From positions 1 to 36,039 of the forward strand of contig PWYF01000189.1 in the NCBI GenBank assembly GCA_003567955.1: a stretch of DNA of 36,039 nucleotides, read 5' to 3'. The position numbers and the translations under genes are program-made. This DNA comes from Thiotrichales bacterium (GTDB lineage Bacteria > Pseudomonadota > Gammaproteobacteria > UBA5335 > SLRW01). The notes under the pieces are model-generated. The model was not told the origin of the DNA and did not search any database. It worked only from the letters and a program-made list of their open reading frames with translations. Of this stretch, positions 31,419-36,039 are shown piece after piece (position 1 is the first letter of the stretch; each line of letters opens with the position of its first letter).

Positions 31419-31829
31419 TTACCAGCAGTCTTCGGTGTTATCGTCGCCCCCCGCAGTGGCGGCGGTGCGTCGACCAGCCTGGTCCAGAGTGTAGCTGCGG
31501 CAGTCCTCGTCCCGGGCTTGTACCCCCTGGGTTGTGGCGGTAAGGAGAAAGGTCTGGCTCTCCAGTTCGGTCACTTCGATCTCAAAGTGCCCTTCAGGAG
31601 AATCAAAGCTGTCACCCTCATCCAGATCACACGCCGTGTAGTCGTTCTCCAGCGTGTAGCAGCGCTCCAGACGCTGGGCGGTGTTGTTGAGCCCGGTCAT
31701 GGCGTCGGTACGCCGGGTCTGGTCAATCTGGTCGGTGAACAGCGGGAAGGCAATGGCAACCAGCAGGGCGATAATTGCCACCACCATCATCAGCTCAATC
31801 AGGGTAAAACCGGAGCGGGTCCGTTGCAT
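31419..31829 (-). CDS. pilE: Type IV minor pilin PilE
   Basis: Prepilin motif SGFTLIELMMVVAIIALLVAIAFP; located directly after pilY1. Confidence 0.92.
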   Translation of the reverse strand: MQRTRSGFTLIELMMVVAIIALLVAIAFPLFTDQIDQTRRTDAMTGLNNTAQRLERCYTLENDYTACDLDEGDSFDSPEGHFEIEVTELESQTFLLTATTQGVQARDEDCRSYTLDQAGRRTAATAGGDDNTEDCW

Positions 31830-31883
31830 TGTTGATCACTCCTTTATCGCGGGCCGCCCGGCCTGGCCGGGCGGCCCGGGTTG

Positions 31884-34800
31884 TTAGCGCAATTGTTGCC
31901 AGGACTGGCGGCCGCCACCCGTTGCGCTGCTCTCGTCAGGTAATTCTCCGATCTCACCGGAGGAGCCACTGACGTACTTGTACTCACGGTCACCGCCACC
32001 GACGACGCCCGGGGTTTTGATCACGCCCACTTCGGAGCGAAGGCCGCTGATAGGCACGCGTATCGTTTCACCGTCAATATCCACATCGACCCAGTCATCT
32101 TCATTGAAGTTGCCGTCACCACTCAGGTCAAAGGGTGTGACGGCCAGCCGCGAGCCGGAGAAAGCCTGCATTTCCATCAGCCAGCTTTCGCCGCCAAATC
32201 CGCAGGGGTCTTCATCCGGGATCATGGTGACGAAGATCACCCGCTCCCCCCGCACCAGAGCCCGGCTCACCACACGTTCGGTCTGGCGACCTTCCTCGGG
32301 TGAAATCAGGTCCAGGTACCAGCCGCGTTCACCGGCCGCATGATCAGTAGTGACTCTCAGATCAAAGCCGAAATCGCCGAGCGGGCCTTCATGGGTGATT
32401 TCCTGTTGCTGCAAACCCATCGCTTCACGGTCAGCACCGGTCATTTCCTCGCCGACATCCGTATCTCGCAGACCATAGAAGCTTTGCACATCCCGATTGA
32501 TCGGATTCTCATCCACATAGGCGTCGCCCTCACGGAAGAACGCGCCCGTGCCAAACAGGATCATGATGTCGCCATCCGGATCACGTGTGAGCGCCGGACG
32601 ACTGGTAACAGGCTGAACTTCACCGCCAGGTCCGCGGGCAGTAAACAGTGGATCCGGCGTAAAGTTGGGGCCGCCACCTGAGCCGAATTCCGAGCGCATA
32701 TTATCCAGATCAATACGCCACATATTGCCCTGCATGTCGCCGGCATACACGGTATTGGCAACACGGCGATTTTGCCCTCGCAGGCTTACCGGTGCCGGCG
32801 TGGCCAGCCCGTTTTCACCACCATCGATGAGGGTGATCTTTTCAATAAGATCACCCGAGAACAGTTCGATCACATACAGGTGGGCACCTTCACCGTAGCC
32901 GTTGCCGAACAAGGCCGCCCAGCGGCCGTCAGACAGGCGCACTACAGAGGGTTTGCTGGTGCTGTAGTGCATATCCTCATCGCTGAACTCCCACAACACA
33001 TCGTGGCGACTGAAGTCACCCGGTTCAGTAACATCCAGCGCGAATACGCCGCCGCCCCCGGCGCCAGTGGTGCCGACCACCACGGTACGCCATTGTTCGG
33101 TATCGGCATTCCAGGCGTCACTGACGCTGGGTGCGCCATCCACATAGAAGTGGTGGTCGTAATCCGGGTCTGGCAGCAGGCTGAGATTCTGGTATACCGC
33201 GTTGCGAACAAAGGCCATCAACTCACGACCGCCATTGGGGCCAGCGTCGGCATCCACGCCATGCAGCATGCCGTCACTGGCGCCGAAAAACAGCACTTGT
33301 GGGCGATTGGCTTTTTCCTGTACGTAGTTGCGGTAGCTCAGCCCCTCGTCACCCGGTAGCTCGGCAAAGCCGAAGTCCTGGTTGCCGGCAATGGCGGGGT
33401 CGGAATTAATCACCGCGCCCAGCGCTGTTTGCGGACGTTCGCGCATACCCGGGATATCACGGCCTTCAAGCCATTCCAGGCGCAGCAGGCCCTGGCCGTC
33501 CAGAGCGCCGTTCGGGTCCCTGTTCAGCGCATCCTGTTGCGCCGGAGTGAGGTCCACCCAGCGGAACGGGCGGCCGCTGTTTTCGACGTCATCCCAGGTA
33601 AAAATATTACGGGCCGCGGGCGCAGGGAGTTCCCGGCCGGCATCCCACACCATGTCCCCCACACTGCCATCAGCTTCCAGCTGAAAAGCCAGCACCTGGC
33701 CACTCCAGTCGGTGGTGTCAAACCGGGCCTGGTAGATCAGCGTTTCGGAATCGAGGCGGGTGGAATTGGTGGCAATGGAGGCAGAGCCGCCGGTGGTTTC
33801 GCGCACCAGGGCAGAAAGAATAGAGGCCAGTTCTTCAGAGAACACATCCGGGTCCATGGCGCTGAAGAACCCGCCCCGCGAATTAACGCCGGCATGGAGC
33901 AGGTCGTCAATCTTGGCGGCATCGCCTCCGGTATGCGGATCAGGCCAGGCTACCGTGTCACCGGTGCTGATTGCCCCAAAGGCCGTATCAGGATCAATGG
34001 AGCCTTCAACGCCCAGCCCCACGCCATAGGTGACCATGTGTTGCCAGAAGGCCGGGTTACGCTGTGTCGTGGGCACGTTATTGGGCAGATCCGGCTGCAG
34101 GTCATTCTTCCAGTAGTACATGGCCACATCGGCGAGGGTGTCATCGAAGTCGTCCTCGAAAGGCGCGCCGGCCTCATACTGGAACTGCTGGTCGTCCTCG
34201 CCCGTAATCAGGTCTCCGTCGGTGCCATCGGCGTTGCCGATGCCCGCGGGTGCGGGGCCATTCCAGAAACCGTCGGTCATCAGCACGGTCGAGCTGCGGG
34301 TACAACTCAGTAGCCGGCCGTCACTGTCTCCCGGGCTGGTGCTCATGGGGCCGTGTTGGTCATCACGGGAAAAATACTCCCCCGCACCCTGTAATGCGCG
34401 ACGCAAGGGGGTGCCGGCGGTTGGCATGACATGGTCATACAGGCTGTTGAAGAAATTCTCGCGGTCATCGCCTGAAAATCGACGAACGCCGGTTATTACG
34501 GTATTGCCTGCGACACCGTCAACGTTTTCGCCGGTGGTGTTAATAGAGCCGAAACCGACGCGGATATTGCCGCCCTGGGCTGCAAAAGCCCGTCCGATAC
34601 CCGCCCGCGAAGCGTTAACACGTGAACGGTGGTACTGGAACCAGTTGGCGAAATTCCGGATTTCCTCGTCACGCGTGCGCACCGTGCCGTTGGGGCTGGT
34701 AAAAACCGCGCTCGCCGGGGTGCTTTCGGTGATTTGTACGCGGTCGAAGTTGTCCGCGTCGTCGGTGTCGCCCCCGGTGTGAACGTAATAGGTGATGGGC

Positions 34801-35429
34801 GAATAGGTGAGTGCGGTGCCATTACAGTCGAAATCGAACCACTGTATGTTTGTGGCGGAATTACCTTCAAACCAGTGGGCCAGTTCGGTCTGTTCCTGCA
34901 GAAGGTTTTTGCCGTCACTATCAGGATCAGCCGGGTTGTAAAGTGCATTTTCAGGATCGGCATCGGCCCAGGGCTCGCCATTTGCGTCTACCCAGGGGCG
35001 GTAGGCTATGTCCGGGTTATAGTACTGGGGGTTGGTGGTGTGCGAACGCAACTGAATATTGTGCCAGTTGTCGTCATCGAAAGTCGGCACGTAGTAAAAG
35101 CTTGGAGATCCCCCGCAGGCAATAGCGTAGTCACCGGCGCCATACACGCCACGCGGCTGGGGATAGACATAGGGTCGCCAGCTGTAGCGGTTGCCGACGG
35201 CATCCGGAATGTATTCCCAGTGCATGGAGCCTGAGTCATCCAGCACAAACATGATGTTGGGCGGCGCATCACCCGAGACCAGCAGTGGCGACTGGGCCAC
35301 ATCGGCATTTGCCGTGGTCGCACCCAGAATGGCGCCTGTCAGCAGCAGTGACTGCAACATGGCACGGATACGCGCCATGCGTGTGAGTCTCCAGGTGCGA
35401 ACGTTTGTGTTCTGTGTCTGCGTATTCAT
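31884..35429 (-). CDS. pilY1: Type IV pilus tip/assembly protein PilY1
   Basis: vWA-like MIDAS region NIMFVLDDSGSMHWEY, C-terminal PilY1 beta-propeller (VLFFGASDGMLHGVDA, GGGVFALDVTEP), Ca-loop-like DLSGDGNFNEDD. Confidence 0.94.
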   Translation of the reverse strand: MNTQTQNTNVRTWRLTRMARIRAMLQSLLLTGAILGATTANADVAQSPLLVSGDAPPNIMFVLDDSGSMHWEYIPDAVGNRYSWRPYVYPQPRGVYGAGDYAIACGGSPSFYYVPTFDDDNWHNIQLRSHTTNPQYYNPDIAYRPWVDANGEPWADADPENALYNPADPDSDGKNLLQEQTELAHWFEGNSATNIQWFDFDCNGTALTYSPITYYVHTGGDTDDADNFDRVQITESTPASAVFTSPNGTVRTRDEEIRNFANWFQYHRSRVNASRAGIGRAFAAQGGNIRVGFGSINTTGENVDGVAGNTVITGVRRFSGDDRENFFNSLYDHVMPTAGTPLRRALQGAGEYFSRDDQHGPMSTSPGDSDGRLLSCTRSSTVLMTDGFWNGPAPAGIGNADGTDGDLITGEDDQQFQYEAGAPFEDDFDDTLADVAMYYWKNDLQPDLPNNVPTTQRNPAFWQHMVTYGVGLGVEGSIDPDTAFGAISTGDTVAWPDPHTGGDAAKIDDLLHAGVNSRGGFFSAMDPDVFSEELASILSALVRETTGGSASIATNSTRLDSETLIYQARFDTTDWSGQVLAFQLEADGSVGDMVWDAGRELPAPAARNIFTWDDVENSGRPFRWVDLTPAQQDALNRDPNGALDGQGLLRLEWLEGRDIPGMRERPQTALGAVINSDPAIAGNQDFGFAELPGDEGLSYRNYVQEKANRPQVLFFGASDGMLHGVDADAGPNGGRELMAFVRNAVYQNLSLLPDPDYDHHFYVDGAPSVSDAWNADTEQWRTVVVGTTGAGGGGVFALDVTEPGDFSRHDVLWEFSDEDMHYSTSKPSVVRLSDGRWAALFGNGYGEGAHLYVIELFSGDLIEKITLIDGGENGLATPAPVSLRGQNRRVANTVYAGDMQGNMWRIDLDNMRSEFGSGGGPNFTPDPLFTARGPGGEVQPVTSRPALTRDPDGDIMILFGTGAFFREGDAYVDENPINRDVQSFYGLRDTDVGEEMTGADREAMGLQQQEITHEGPLGDFGFDLRVTTDHAAGERGWYLDLISPEEGRQTERVVSRALVRGERVIFVTMIPDEDPCGFGGESWLMEMQAFSGSRLAVTPFDLSGDGNFNEDDWVDVDIDGETIRVPISGLRSEVGVIKTPGVVGGGDREYKYVSGSSGEIGELPDESSATGGGRQSWQQLR

Positions 35430-35482
35430 GATCTCGGCTCTCTCAAGTATTCAGTCACACGAAACCCGTGCGGTTTTGCGCA

Positions 35483-35794
35483 TCAATCAAGCACTGTCAA
35501 CCGGTTGATGTGTGGTCGCTGCGCATCGCGGCCCGTGGAGCGCAGGCTGTAGCTGACATTGGCCCCTGGCAGCCGTTCTATGCTCACGATGTCCGGCGCA
35601 TCATGGGCAAAACCAAGATTGGCATCGGACGGAATGAAGTATTCGCGCCCGTCAATCGCAATGACCCGGGCTTCGGAATGCACCCCGGTGACCTGGCCGG
35701 TGCGTTCCTGGGCCATGACCTGGGGCACACCGGTCAACCCCAGTATCAGGGCGATGAGAATACCGCCTGCGGTTTTGCGTAATTTCGTGTCCAT
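35483..35794 (-). CDS. Small secreted protein in the minor pilin operon (possibly PilY2-like)
   Basis: Signal peptide (GILIALILGLTGVPQVMAQ), 104 aa, SD-like CGGAGG before ATG at 35794, lies between pilX and pilY1. Confidence 0.7.
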   Translation of the reverse strand: MDTKLRKTAGGILIALILGLTGVPQVMAQERTGQVTGVHSEARVIAIDGREYFIPSDANLGFAHDAPDIVSIERLPGANVSYSLRSTGRDAQRPHINRLTVLD

Positions 35795-35810
35795 GTGTTG
35801 CCTCCGGGCA

Positions 35811-36039
35811 TCATTCACGTCGGTAGATGGTTTGCAGTATGACCAGCGTGTTCGGGTTGCCGCCTACACCTCGGGCGGTCACGCGATAGAGGCGTTCCTC
35901 GCCCACCGGCAATCCCAGTCCGATTTCGCCGCCTTCGCTTTGCGGGCGAACCTGTAATTCCTCGATGATGTAGGCTGGCGGAGCGCTGCCGCCGAAATCC
36001 TCGCCGTCATATTGGCGGGCCTCACTGGCCCAGTTAAAA
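35811..36039 (-). CDS. PilX-like minor pilin assembly protein, C-terminal part only
   Basis: - strand reading ...RLYRVTARGVGGNPNTLVILQTIYRRE*, a typical PilX ending; N-terminus beyond window. Confidence 0.82.
   Translation of the reverse strand, partial: FNWASEARQYDGEDFGGSAPPAYIIEELQVRPQSEGGEIGLGLPVGEERLYRVTARGVGGNPNTLVILQTIYRRE

Overview
The 36-kb window reads as a GC-rich proteobacterial (most likely gammaproteobacterial) chromosome segment, densely coding and mostly housekeeping. In order: metal ABC transporter (partial ATPase, ZnuB-like permease), MgtE, O-antigen-ligase-like protein, a large lipoprotein penicillin-acylase-family Ntn hydrolase, a stand-alone B12-binding radical SAM protein (-), uvrA (-), an MFS transporter, the miaB-phoH(ybeZ)-ybeY-corC-lnt block, mpl, an RND pump operon (RND, MFP, TetR; -), ubiX, a DedA/PAP2-like/LssY three-domain membrane protein (-), a CvrA/NhaP2-type antiporter, a DUF4168 protein, and a type IV minor pilin locus (pilX end, small secreted protein, pilY1, pilE; -). 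The most unusual content is intergenic. One family consists of 7-bp-period arrays (GTTTTAG/GTCTTAA variants), often in inverted pairs and accompanied by small GC-rich hairpins whose sequence varies while their shape is kept. A second, ~409-bp nested palindrome is built from 8- and 9-bp-period repeats, has a perfect 26-bp inverted repeat, and is bracketed by the same kind of GC hairpin. Two of these elements sit exactly at the edges of the RND operon that separates mpl from ubiX, which are neighbours in Pseudomonas. Another lies where the Pseudomonas uvrA-MFS-ssb order is broken. All calls are by eye from the sequence; no search was run.
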